Shown here one piece after another: positions 23,701 through 35,928 of a DNA stretch of 64,000 bases (the stretch's first letter is position 1; each line of letters begins with the position of its first letter). The position numbers and the translations under genes are program-made. Origin of the DNA: Nissolia schottii (taxonomy: Eukaryota; Streptophyta; Magnoliopsida; Fabales; Fabaceae); NCBI GenBank assembly GCA_003254905.1, contig QANU01048949.1, positions 509,879-573,878 of the forward strand, in the 5' to 3' direction. Under the pieces are notes generated by a model that did no database searches, was not told the DNA's origin, and saw only the letters and a program-made list of their open reading frames with translations.

Positions 23701-26025
23701 GGCTCTTGCTTCGGATGGCAGCCAACTCGGTGGGACTCGGTAGGGTGAATCGGAGGATTACCACGAACGAGGCTGCGTTTGGTTTCTTCACACCGAACCT
23801 GAACCTATCTGAGGGGCTGAGGTTGAAGAAGGGTTTTTGGTTTAATTGGGGCTTCGTAGGCCTCTATTTGAAGTTGGGCTTCTACTAATGTGGGCAGGTC
23901 ACAGCCCAAACTTCAGTCACTGTTTGCCATGCTAACCTATCACATATGAAATTGGGCTTAAAGGTGGGTTATTGGGTTGTTTGACATGTACATAAACGCG
24001 AAAAAACAGTTAAAAGATAAAAAGTTCATCTTTTCTGTTGAGCGAGAAAAAAAAATTCGTCCTCTTGCCTCATTGTTTGGGAGATAAAAACAGGATGAAA
24101 AAAGAAAATGAAAATTTAGCAACATATTATATTTAAATCTATATCCATATAACTGATTGAAAATTGGTCTAGCAATAAGGGTTAAACCACGACTTTTTGA
24201 TGAATCACATTTAGAAAGAAATAGTTATGGAAAACCCCAAAAAAAGTTATATTTATACCATGTTCTTTTTTTTGTTCAAATAACATATCTTGCTTTGAAT
24301 ATTAATATTTGTACATAAATGCAGCATGTATGAAAATGTAATTGGATGATAAATTGAGAATAACAATGGAATTGAAAAAGCGTTGTGAAGTATTTTTGTA
24401 TATTTTTTTCGCAACTATAACAAGAATAGAGAAAGACAAAAGAGAGAAAAATCTTAGAGAAAAATAGAAGATTTGACATCATATTTTTTATATCCTCTTT
24501 AATGTCTCTATTCTCCTATTTATAATAAGCTTGAATGCCATTAATTAGACCAATTATTAATAATTATTATTTAAATCTTTATTTACTTAAGTTCAAATTA
24601 CAATAAATTATAAATATCTAAATTATATATTTAAGAGAGCAGAAAGTCTCCATGTACACCCAATAAGCATACACCCGTACATACACCACTGTTTTGTACA
24701 TTTTTATGCGGAATTAATGATAATTATACGTATAGCGTATAACTATACACAACGAGCGCACCCCAATCCCGAACTCGTTCTTGTCATCCTTTTCACCCAT
24801 CGTCTTCAACCTCTCATCGTCGTCATCGTCATCGGCATCCTCTGTCATTCTCTCATCCTCCCATCCTCCTATTACCTTGATTATCAATATCATCATCCTT
24901 TCTTTGATTATCATCTCATCATCATAATTCAATTTTCTATTATGTTTATCATCATCATCGTTTTCATGATTTTTTTTCTTTGATTTCCATGGAGAGTTTT
25001 GTTCTTTGACGTCTATGTGAAATTGANGAAATGTGTAACTCTAAGAGGATAGTCTCTCTGGGGTCATGAGTTGTTGTTTGAGTATTAGTATAATCTTTTG
25101 AATTTTGCTAATCTCTGTTCTGGTTAAGGAAAGAGAATAGGAACAACATATTGATGATGAACTGATGGAAGGTATGTTTCTTTAATCTCTCCGACGAGGT
25201 TAATTAATAAAATTAGGAAAAGATCGTACTACTTTTTATGGGACATATTCTTAAAAATTTAAAGACCAATTTCTTTCCCAAGATCTTTCTTACTATGTCA
25301 ATGCCTTTTACAAGATTACTATTGTTTTGTAAATCTCACAACTGCTACTATAAATCAATCTTAGTGTATATAATATGTCTAGTGACTAAAGCTAAACTAC
25401 TACCGGCCTTCCGAACAATTTTATAAAATTTTCTTCAAGATGTAAGTCATGTATATGATATAACAACTCAAGCACTTGTAATATACAATCTCAAATTGGA
25501 AAAGTGTTAAGTGCATGATCTAATATATGCCTTATGCCTAGCTACATTTGTAGGTACAGTGATACAACATTATTGCTTGAATCCATATTTGATTGGTTTA
25601 AGTATCAAGTTCTTTATAATATTCCAACCAACTTTTAAATCAAATAATTACATGTGAATATTTGAACCTAGACTCTTCTTCATACACTTGAAAAATGCTG
25701 GCCTTTTACTTCTTCAGCATGTGCTTTATGTTATTCTTTTGATACTACAACATTTGATTTATTAATAATACATGATGAAAGTTCATACAAATCACATGCA
25801 GTGCAGAATGGCACATCAACCGTTAAAAAAAAATGAGACTAACTGATCAATAACTCGAAGCTCAAGATGAGCTCCTGATAGTTAATTTTCCCGCATTTAA
25901 ACTATCATAAAGTAATCAAATTAATAATATGCCACCCCCTCGTGACATGATGGTATTGGTATCCAATGCATATGAGAAATTCTTGCTTAGTCACAAGACA
26001 AGACGCACGTAGATATGTGCCTAAA
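23701..26025. other. intergenic between UTP6 and SKS genes
   Basis: Holds the UTP6 promoter side (right of 23700) and the 3' flank of the SKS gene. There is one ambiguous base at 25026. Short open frames at 24714-24983 arise from ATC/GAT-rich low-complexity DNA (about 24780-24960) and are not credible genes. No transposon ends recognised. Confidence 0.5.
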
Positions 26026-29000
26026 TCAGAATGGCCTAGTGTGACGACCACTTGCCCTGCCACAAAGAAGGGCATTCTTTGGGACCGGAAATTCGTCTCT
26101 CAATGAATTCGAATTGGTATATACCCTCAGATAGAATTGCTGCCCCAAGTACTGCCTTGCCCAGTTCTCAGACCTTATGTTCCACATTCCCACATTGTCC
26201 AGAGCCATGTAGATTGCAGTCCATGACTTTGGATAAACCTGATCAGAGTTCAATTGAAAAGTGAAAAACATGAAAGCATTAGAATGCAGTTTAAATTAAC
26301 CAATAATCAGATATGACACTTGTCCAAATACCTGAGTGGTGCATCTAGCAACTGCGTCTCTAAGGTTGTAGCGTGTTCTACTTTCAGGTGTCCACTGCCC
26401 TCCACCAAATCTATTCATCTCACAAAATGATATGTTAGCTCAAATTCAGACATATAATTGGTTAAGTAGTAATATGTACATAATCTTACCCTACAACCCA
26501 GAAAGAATAGCCATCAGTATGCCATGACTGCATGGAATCCTCCCAATTTTGGAACACAATCTCCACAAATTCGTGGAAGTTAGCCCCCATGACAGAAGTT
26601 TGTTGGTACGCATTGCCCCCGGTAGGGCTTGTAGGCATGCTTCCAACATAGAAAACTCCAGGGATGTTGAAGAAGTCAGCAAGTTTCAATGGGGTATCTG
26701 GCGCAACATAGGAGACACTGTTGACAGCATACCTCTGCTTGCCATTGATATAGGGAGCAGAGTTGGCAAGCATGATGGTTCGGCTGGGGTTGATCAATCC
26801 ATAGTGGTAAGATCCCTGAGGGTTTGGTCTTGGTCCACTTGCTGTCAGGTTCCGTCTGGTTTGAGGATCATTAAGAAAACACAACATGNTACATTCCGTC
26901 ACTCTTACCCTCTCTAATATTCACTCTAAACAGTGATGATCTATAAATAACATTATTCATATTATTAAGAAGCTTGTGATGAATTTTCCATTTGCCACGT
27001 AGGTGACATCTAGCACAAACTACTTAAGTTCCTCCCATTGGATTATTTGAAGTTATGAAATAACAAATAGTTATTTATTGCTCCATTAGAAAGTGTTTCA
27101 TGTCATGGAAGACAAGATTGGCAACATCAATCCAATAAGAATCTTGCATGCATAGCTACAAAGTACGAACAATAATAATTTGATATTTTGAAGAAGTAAG
27201 CCTTGTTTCAATACAAGGTGGAGATAAAATGTCGACATATCTAAGGGTGATTAGCATTTGCATCATCATGATTGGTAGCACTTGCACCTCCACCTCCTCC
27301 GCTAGTTCCCATACCAAAACCAAAGCTAATTCCCGCTCCGATTCCGTTATTTCCACCATCACCACTGCCCATTCCCATGCCTTTGTTGTTATCACCTATG
27401 CCTCCACCTATTCCTGATCCACCACCCCCACCGTATCCCTCTCCTCCTCCTCCTCCAATGCCACCCATGCCTACACCAAAACCACTGCCATGACCTTGCC
27501 CTCCATTTCCACCTCCTCCTCCCATGCCACCCACACCAGCACCTGCACCATAACCACTTCCATGACCTTGAGCTCCATTATTACCTCCACCGCCGCCGCC
27601 ACCACAGCCGCCTCCTCCTCCCATGCCCACCATGCCTGCACCTGCACCATAGCCACTGCCATGACCTTGCCCTCCATTGCTACCACCTCCACCCTCGCCT
27701 CCACCACCACCACCACCTGCTCCTCCTCCCATGCCACCCANTTAAGAAAACACAACATGAGTACAAGTTATTTGGTTAATGATGAAGTACTGACTATACT
27801 CCAGTTTCTTCTAGATTGATCATAAAAATGGATTGACCACATTGTTCTAGATGGGATAAATAGATATCTCACTTAACATTGGTTCAGTACTTAAAAGATA
27901 ACTAGTAGCGCATTAGTCAAGGTATTTATGAGCAACATATCATTTTTTGTTTTTCAAGTGTTTGGCATTATTAACCCAATGGGTAGTAGGTGCTACATTA
28001 CTAGACAAAACTTCTAATAAGCTATCCCCATGCGCATGAAAGTTCTAACAAGTGAACAAAAGAGTACCGGATAGTTCTGGCCTGAAAGATAGACGAAGCA
28101 ATATCAAGGGAAGGCCCTCCAGGAACAGGACCAGATACCCCTGTGCGTGAATTGCTGTAGTGAAGAACGGCCGTTGTTGTTAGTATGCGGCTGGTGAATC
28201 TAGTAGATACAACTATGTAGTAATCCTTGACTGGCTGGTCAGCTGTGACCAGCACAGATAAGGATTGTCCCAGATGGATGTCAAGGGAAGAATATGTGTT
28301 CTGGAGGGTATGGGATCCTTCCACCTCCACAAGTTTCATGCTGTGACCCTGGATTCTGAAGTTGATGGATGTTGCGAGCCCCACATTTGATATTCTGAAT
28401 CTGTAAGTCTTACCTGCGGATAAAAAGATTGAAACAATGGTGTGACAAAAGGCATGCTGTTGAATATATATATTTATAAACATAAATCTAGACTTCTATA
28501 CTAATAGATAAAGAGGATACGTTTAGTAACCATATTTGGTCTCTACTCGCTCTATTTAATTATTATTTCAGGCCCGAATCTATGTTTCAAGTGCTGTCAA
28601 AGCCCACTAGTGACAATAGTTGTAGCAGAGTATAAGGAAGTGCAGCAATGGTTAAAAGTCAAAGTGGAGGATCACAAGTTATTTGGCAACCAACCTTGAT
28701 CAACGGTAAATGAGTTTCCATTCCAACCGCGTCCATTGATGAGAAGGCCGTCAGGGAAGGGAAGATTGTGGCCATTCTCTAGGAGTAGTCTCAGTCTCTA
28801 AAATAACATAAACGAAACGAAACAATGGGTAAGTATTAAGGAGCGGATGAGAAGGAGAAGGGGAAGAAAAGGAAAAGGGTTTACTCGGTGATCAAGCTTG
28901 AACCAGTCTCCAGCAAGTATGGTGAAGTCTCCTGCAGGAGGAGGAAAGGGGACAGGAATCCGAGGGCGGCTCCAGATCCTGATGCCACCAAATCCACCAG

Positions 29001-30994
29001 CAGCTTTATGCATTCCAAGAGATGGGAAGTAGAAAAAGCTACCAATCTGGTCTTTCACCTTGACAAAATAAGTGAAGTTCTTCCCCGGCGGGATTGGACA
29101 GGTTGTGCCAAGGACTCCATCTTGCCATGAATTCCTCCTGTGCTGTATGCCATTCCTGCAGAAGATATAGTAAGACCATGTAATTCCAACAGTCTATGGT
29201 ATTAACTTTTTTCTGCCGAATGAACAAACTGGATCATCCACTTAAATGAATCAATCAATGCTAATAAAATCATTATTGTGATGGGACAGAAAATAAACCC
29301 ATGAAATAGGTAAAACCATCAAGTCTGAGAAGTTGGCATATACATTCATTCAACGAGGCAGATTTAGTCTGCATGAATAAGCAGCACTTAAGTTTATCTT
29401 CACTAACAACAGTGATCATTTTACATGAAACCAACAATAAACAGGGGATTCAATTCAATTTTAAGTTGAATCCCCTGAAAGTTCATGCCTGAAAAAGTTC
29501 ATAAAGAATTGTACTATCATGCAATTGGAATGCGTTTAGTAATGAAAGAGGGTTCATGTTTGCAGGGTTGGCAGTAAGCGTGTGAAATCATATTGGATTT
29601 GCAGTGTAAAACATTTTCACAAATCAACAGTTATGTAAATCCAAGATCTGATGCCATCATATCAGCCTTTCCACGCCGTCCCAAATTCCCACCAACTGTT
29701 AATGAGGTAAGGCACTGCTCTTATTGACACTGTTATGATAGGGGCATGATCAAATGTTACATATCAAATTAGAGAGACGTTTTGGGCTTGTTATCAGATT
29801 CAAATTAGGGAACCAAAATTCACATTGTCAGTAACTTCAGTTAGTTGGCCACTTTCTTTGTGGAGTTATGGAGTCTACACTCGACCATAACTATGAATTT
29901 TGCTGTAGCTAAGACATCTAGAATGTTTTAGGTGGCCTTCTTAAGATGCCAACTAATCGAGTGTACTATTTTAATAACATGGATCAATGTAATCAGTCAG
30001 TTTCCAGCTGCTCAAATAGAATATTTGTAATAATGAAGCCTTTTTATGCAGCCAGTCATAAAATAAAATCATAATTTATGTGTTAGTAAACATAGAATAG
30101 AGATTTGACCATAAATCACCATTCAAAAGAGAGTCTAATTTCTGAGTGGCTGTTTGTTTGAAAGTGGATTTACAATAAAAAGAGCAATTTGACAAAGTGA
30201 CCAAAAGGACAAGTCTGTATGTTCTAACTTTTATTAGATTTCCCTTTCTTTTCATCCGCTAGCCGCTAATAGCCTAATACTAATAGATTTTCTTTGTTTA
30301 ATTATTTGCCAATTTACCAAACAAACCACCTAAAAGATCAAGTGTGTAGTTTTTCTAGGAGAACAACAACGCTTAAAGAAAATGAAACTGCTAGATCCAA
30401 GTAAAATAGTGCCTCACAGGAAAAGGTACAAGTTCACGTGATCAGTCAGCAAAGCTAGCAGCAAAAAAGGAGGAACTTATAATGATTTTTAATAGCATAC
30501 ATTCCTCTGTATCTTACTTTAGCGAGAAAAAAAAAAACCATGTTTCCAGGACAAGGGTTTAATGAATGAACAAAAGCAGAACATGGGAGAAGGAATAAGG
30601 TACGAAGAATGTGTACCATGAAATGAGGAATGGTTCCCTAAGGTAGTTATACACACTGATAATCAAATTGTCATTTGTAACTGCATCAATTTGAGGCCCC
30701 GGAAACTGTCCATTAATCAAGATCCCCTGCAAAAATGAAAACCGCCAACCACATTAAACACAAACAACTTCAACAATCATTTGCTCAGCATAAATGTTAG
30801 GGGGAAAAAACTTCATTTCATTTCTGACAAGAATGGCAATTAGTTAATGGAAGTACCTGTTGCTTAACACCGAGGGGGTAGATGTCACCATAGGTGACCT
30901 TCCAAGTGAAGAACTTATAGGGGTCTTCACAGTTTGTGGAGGTAAGAAGAACAGTGACGAGAAAGAGAGAAGAGAGAACATTGCATGGCCTCAT
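26026..30994 (-). CDS. SKU5-similar (SKS) multicopper-oxidase-like protein
   Basis: Eight exons: 30857-30994, 30617-30726, 28885-29155, 28695-28797, 28068-28413, 26490-26855, 26332-26410 and 26026-26238. They join in phase to 541 aa, the usual length for the family. The start at 30994 gives a signal peptide (MRPCNVLSSLFLVTVLL), so the product is secreted. It has three cupredoxin domains (YGDIYPLGVKQQ, QFPGPQIDAVTNDNL, GSFFYFPSLGMHKAAGGFGG, GKTYRFRISNVG, SPTGGNAYQQTSVMGANFHEF, AIYMALDNVGMWNIRSENWA). It resembles L-ascorbate oxidase homologues of the pollen SKS type. Copper-ligand histidines are missing where expected: SWNGIQ replaces HWHG, and the C-terminal HCH cluster reads WNIRS. The protein is therefore probably not an active oxidase, as in other SKS proteins. 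No GPI-type tail is seen after HTRPF. One family-conserved Trp at the exon 5/6 junction appears as Arg. Intron 5 holds an odd insertion (26889-27741). Confidence 0.9.
26889..27741. other. foreign segment in SKS intron 5, bounded by single Ns
   Basis: This 853-bp block starts and ends with a single N. The 18 bases immediately outside the left N (26871-26888, TTAAGAAAACACAACATG) are identical to the 18 bases outside the right N (27742-27759). Removing the block and one copy would leave a continuous ordinary intron. The pattern looks like a contig placed between two overlapping contig ends. A true insertion with an 18-bp target duplication is the alternative. Confidence 0.7.
27241..27740 (-). 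CDS. glycine-rich protein, 5'-truncated
   Basis: The open frame starts at or before the N at 27741 and ends with a stop at 27241, giving at least 163 residues. It is over half glycine, with repeated blocks of the type GGQGHGSGYGAGAG and GGMGGGGG and a non-repetitive tail (SATNHDDANANHP). This matches plant glycine-rich structural (cell-wall type) proteins. Signal peptide and start are not present, so only the C-terminal part is here. About 350 bp of apparent 3' UTR or flank follows to 26890. It lies inside an intron of the SKS gene, on the same strand, within the N-bounded block. It may therefore belong elsewhere in the genome. Confidence 0.6.
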
Positions 30995-32806
30995 TTCGCA
31001 TACACACAAGAGGAAGGGAGAGTGGTGCTTGAGATTCGGAAGCTCTAGATCTGTGTGTTGTTTTGTGAACCAAAAGATTTAAGCGCCAGTTAATAATGGA
31101 GATCGAAGACAACCTACTATACTATACTATACAAGTTTCTAACTCTACATTTAGAGCATCGTAATGTGTTGTGAGAATACTGCTATAAAAAAAAATTTTA
31201 AAAATAAAAAAATGACATGTCATGTCATGTGCACTCTATAATTTCTCCTCTATAAGCCCTCACTTCTCTTTCTCTAGTTTATGGATTAACTCATTTGTCT
31301 TTTTTTATTTGGGTAACGTTTGGTTAATTTTTGTGTCAGGGGAAGTGAGACATGTGAAGGGGGCAAGGTCCTCAGTTTTGTTTGGAAGCAAAAGAAGAGG
31401 AAGATGGGATGAGTTGTACAGCGCGTGGGATCCAGCGGCCAAATAACGGACCGTCTAGGTCATCAGATCGCATGCCTATGGGTGGTTTGCTGTTTCGGTG
31501 CACCCTGCATCTGCATGCTCTCATGCTGCCTCCAATATTTTTAATCACCTCTTATCGATGTTGATGAATTGAATTCACATGCATCTGACATTCTGGATTG
31601 ACCAACAAAAAATAAAATACAGTAAGAGTATAATATATTATATTAGGGTTTTGCTAGTTAATTTCAATCAATGCATTTGAAATTATTAAAAACTTTAAAC
31701 TATTTCATTTTAAGTGTTTTAAGAGTATTTATTACGGGTAATTACATGTTTATGGGATTTAATGGGGTTAAATCCAAAAGTATGGGCCGTGCAGATAAAT
31801 TACAAATGTATGGGGGGAGGGGGCTGAAATCGGCTGGGTATTGGCCAATTTCAGGGGAAGAAAAAAAAANNNNNNNNNNNNNNNNNNNNNNNNNNNNNNN
31901 NNNNNNNNNNNNNNNNNNNNNNNNNNNNNNNNNNNNNNNNNNNNNNNNNNNNNNNNNNNNNNNNNNNNNNNNNNNNNNNNNNNNNNNNNNNNNNNNNNNN
32001 NNNNNNNNNNNNNNNNNNNNNNNNNNNNNNNNNNNNNNNNNNNNNNNNNNNNNNNNNNNNNNNNNNNNNNNNNNNNNNNNNNNNNNNNNNNNNNNNNNNN
32101 NNNNNNNNNNNNNNNNNNNNNNNNNNNNNNNNNNNNNNNNNNNNNNNNNNNNNNNNNNNNNNNNNNNNNNNNNNNNNNNNNNNNNNNNNNNNNNNNNNNN
32201 NNNNNNNNNNNNNNNNNNNNNNNNNNNNNNNNNNNNNNNNNNNNNNNNNNNNNNNNNNNNNNNNNNNNNNNNNNNNNNNNNNNNNNNNNNNNNNNNNNNN
32301 NNNNNNNNNNNNNNNNNNNNNNNNNNAAAAAAAAATTTGAGCTAATAAATATATATTATCATTAAAACTATATACATTTTATCTTTTTTAATATAAATTT
32401 ATTACTTTTAATTGTTTTAACAAGTACCCTTAATTAAGACACGAGGACACCTGTTACCAAAATTTATATAATTTTTATATCATTATTTAATTATTATTAA
32501 TATTTGTGTGATTTTTGAGATGATTATTGTGATTATTAAATGTTCAAATAATTTTGTAATGTATGATTGATTTATGACGTAATTTTTTTATATCAATATA
32601 AAATTAAGCCTATTAGAAAGATAATGAGAAATTGACGAGCTTGAAATTTAGAGTCCAATATTTTAATGTGAATTTCTTATGGGGAAATGCATTTTAACTT
32701 CATTTATCTATTTACTCATTTTGTGATAACCTTAACAAGTTTCAAATATAAATAGTACAGAAGCTAGAAATTTCAAAAAAGTACAGGAAAAGTAATTTAT
32801 TAATTA
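30995..32806. other. SKS upstream region and assembly gap
   Basis: The SKS promoter should lie just right of 30994. An (ACTAT)n run is near 31113-31132. The N run 31870-32326 is bordered by A homopolymer on both sides. No gene recognised. Confidence 0.5.
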
Positions 32807-32811
32807 GCGGG

Positions 32812-32854
<43 letters not shown>

Positions 32855-32879
32855 GCGTGTTCGATCCACGCTCACCGCA
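32807..32879 (+). tRNA. tRNA-Phe (GAA)
   Basis: A 73-nt sequence that folds as a complete cloverleaf. The acceptor stem pairs GCGGGGA with TCACCGC (one wobble or mismatch pair), with discriminator A. The D-arm holds TAGCTCAGTTGG (A box), the anticodon GAA is at 32840-32842 in loop CTGAAGA, and the T-arm has GTTCGATCC (B box). There is no intron and no encoded CCA. It matches the nuclear plant tRNA-Phe type. A T-run starting at 32880 is a natural Pol III terminator. Confidence 0.95.
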
Positions 32880-32884
32880 TTTTA
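32880..32884 (+). terminator. Pol III terminator of tRNA-Phe
   Basis: A run of T directly follows the tRNA 3' end, as needed for RNA polymerase III termination. Confidence 0.7.
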
Positions 32885-33479
32885 ATTTTATTTTATTTTA
32901 TTTTATTTTTTACCTGGTTCTAGCTTGGGTGTCGGTCATATCATATTTGCAACTGATCACGTGGTTAATGGCAAGTACCAACAACCAATGGCTCCTCAAC
33001 GGATGGCAAGAGTACATGGATGGATGGGGTTGGGTCCCCATTCTACGATTCTCCATCATCTTTCTCACTAGTGGTGTGGTGGAGCCGACCAACCAACCAA
33101 CCAAGAAGAATCTCAACACAATTCGTTTCATGCTCGGCTGTGTAGCTACACTCCATCTCAAATCTCAATCTCACACTATTCTTCAAATACATATAACTAG
33201 TGAACAATGGGGGATTGCACTTAACAAGTTCAATATGGCAAACTTCATGCCAAGTATGCACGCTGCATCGTATATCTCATAAAAAGATGCAGAGATTTTA
33301 AATTACAATGTGTTGGTTTAAAGTAAAAATAAATATGATGACAAACATTATGTGAACTTTTAAATATGTGTGTTAAGTGTTTCAGTAGCATAAGCACTGG
33401 ACCAAACAAATGACGATGTTCATAATTGAGCTTAGAAGTTGCTATAAGATACAAGCTCATACACATAACAACAGCCCAT

Positions 33480-34480
33480 AATTCTAAGACAAAAGGGAAT
33501 TCCACTTCAGAACAGTTGAAGTCCAAGTTGTAGCAATCAAGGCAATCGATTAAGCACTCCCGTGACCCAAGTAGACAAGCCTTCGCAAGCCCAAGAGAAT
33601 CATGGCCCATGTATGCATGTCCAACAAGAAAATTGAATAAACTATAGACAAGGATAACTCGTGCCAGAATTTTCGATACATGAAAAAGCAAGAAAAGGAC
33701 AACTCACAAGATTCACAAGGACAACTTTATGAAGCAAAGGACAAGCATGGACGAATAGAATTTGGACTACTCACCAAAAGCTACAACGTATAGATTTTGG
33801 CAGCCTGCAAATGGTCTACAAAATTCTGATTCAAATAGAAGAGGATGTGACAAATCAAATTTAGAAAAAGAAAGCCAAAACCTACACACAAAAAGCAAGT
33901 TACCTATCATCCTATTCCTCTTTTTCTCCTCTCAATTCCAAGAACTGATATTATCTGATTTCATTTTCTGCATATATATTTGTGTTTTGCATTTCTGTAT
34001 TGTGAGAAAAATTTTAATTTTGTTCTTTGAGAGTTTGAGAGATAAAAGGTTAGAGTGAAGAATGTTTCTTTGAGAAAAGTCATATTTATTTTCTTTGTTG
34101 TTTAAGTTTTTCCTCTTGTTTAGCAAATTCTGGTTAGGATCTTTTGAGAGAGTTCTTGAGCTTGTATTGGTGTTTGTATTTGAAAGATTAGTGAAATTTA
34201 CTTTGAGGTGATTGAAGAACTGGGCGTAGATTCCTAACATTTGGGAATCGAACCAATATAAATCCTGTGTATTAAATCTTTTTTTCCCCTTTCACTTATT
34301 CTTATTTCTGAACTTTAGAAAAAGCTATGCTCTTGTCAAAAAAGTGTTATTTTGTATTTTCAGAAAGCTTGTCTCCCTCAGCTTAAGGAGATTATCTCTT
34401 AAGTTTCAGGAAATTACCTTTTTGATCAGAATAAAATTAATTTCTAAAAAAAAAAATAGTTGTTAAATTCAACCTCCTTC
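33480..34480 (+). mobile_element. probable Ty1/copia LTR remnant
   Basis: The stretch resembles the long terminal repeats of plant copia elements. It has purine-rich AAGGACAA repeats (33690-33750), a leader with AAGAACTGGGCGTAGATTCC (34217-34236) followed by CGAACCAATATAAATCC, and near 34470 an ATTCAACCTCCTTC motif often found at such junctions. I cannot place TG/CA ends, a target duplication or a second LTR, so this is a family impression only. Open frames inside it (33245-33691 minus, 33762-34058 plus) are not believable genes. Confidence 0.4.
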
Positions 34481-35928
34481 TCTAAACTATATAAAACCAT
34501 CACAATGCAAGCTCATTTATAAGTTAGTTTCTATATTTTTAAGTTTAAAATTTTGATTCAGGACAAGAACAAAACATTATCCAATAAACTTAATCCTGGT
34601 CATACAACTTTGTGCCATCACTCTACTATTATTTGTTATATAAATATATTGCGGGGGTTGTTTACAAAGTCATCTCACTCCTCTATTAATGACGTGTGGT
34701 CCAAGTACTTGGATTGTTATATGCAGGGCAGATAAAGGACACTGGTAGATTATATGGGCACGGCAAGGGCAAGCACTTTAATATTACATGATTTTCCATG
34801 GAAAACCAACCGTTCAGATGGAGTCATTACCGTGACTTCTAACTCGAAGGATTGCGGGGCCTGCCAAATAAAACATAATAGCATCTTAGTAAATGCTATC
34901 TGAATTGTGAAAAGGGGCAATGGTCCCCTCCCCTGAATCTATCTATAGATCAACACATAGCACCATCATCCACTTCATTCCAATCTCCCCGTATATGTCT
35001 CATGTCCCTTGTTGCTGCCAACCATTTTTTGTGTCGTTTATATTGGCAACATAATCTAGACTGGGGATTCTGCTTCAGCTCAATCATTTTTCGAAGACTT
35101 ATCTTAGCATCACTAAATTTCTGGTACACCTTAAACCTGTACGCAGAACATTCAAACGGAAGCCTCCCTCAAGAATGTTACTCCTGGCTGGGGTGCTTGC
35201 ACTCCATGAGAGCGCTCCTGGTTTCGCTGGTTATTGCATTTGTATAGCCCTATTTTCTTGCAGTAATAAGCTGGCTGAGTTTCTTCAGTCAGGAGCTTTA
35301 GTTACCTAATTCACCCATAAGTTGATTTAATGTAAATGTGAGTATTTGAATTAAATGCTAATAATTCAAAACTCAGGGATAGAGCTATTGAACAAACGAA
35401 AGTATATTTTACTAAAATTTAAGCTAAACAAAACAGTAGATTTAAGCTGGGAATAGCAACATTTTTTCGCACTGTTTTATTATTTTTGTTGGAAATTATG
35501 GGCAAATGCTTGAAAAAACATTTACTAATATTTCCAGTCATGAACTTCGCAATCGGGGATTGATTTAGCATGAATTAAAATTCCCTCAGCATTGCACTGA
35601 TAAGAGCTTTGTTAAAATTCGGGCAAAAAGAAAACCGCGATAGAACCAGAGAATTAGAAAGCACGTGCAAACTTAACAGAAAGCAAATGCAATACGCTGA
35701 AAAGACATTCTTGGTGAGAATGAAAGGGTAATGAAGAAATCTTAACCAAAGTGATGGCCGATGTAAATTCAGATGAACGTAGCATTCTATACCCCCACAT
35801 ACAATGCCATAACCCCACCTTTACATTTTCCATGTAGTCTATACAAAACTGCATGCAAAGCTTTGCATGCCTTAGATACAGCAGAGGTGACAAAAAATGG
35901 TTTCACCAGCCAGATTCCACAGAGCGCA
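34481..35928. other. intergenic, nothing recognised
   Basis: No gene, RNA or repeat could be supported. The short open frame at 35002-35247 has no family resemblance. Confidence 0.45.

Noticed and set aside
24714-24983. Overlapping frames rich in Ile, Asp and Ser
   Set aside because: They result from ATC/GAT low-complexity DNA.
27272-27819. Pro-rich and Ser/Thr-rich plus-strand frames opposite the glycine-rich gene
   Set aside because: They mirror the GGN codon repeats of the minus strand.
33245-33691. 148-codon minus-strand open frame
   Set aside because: It lies in LTR-like DNA, has no recognisable domain and no splice-supported continuation.
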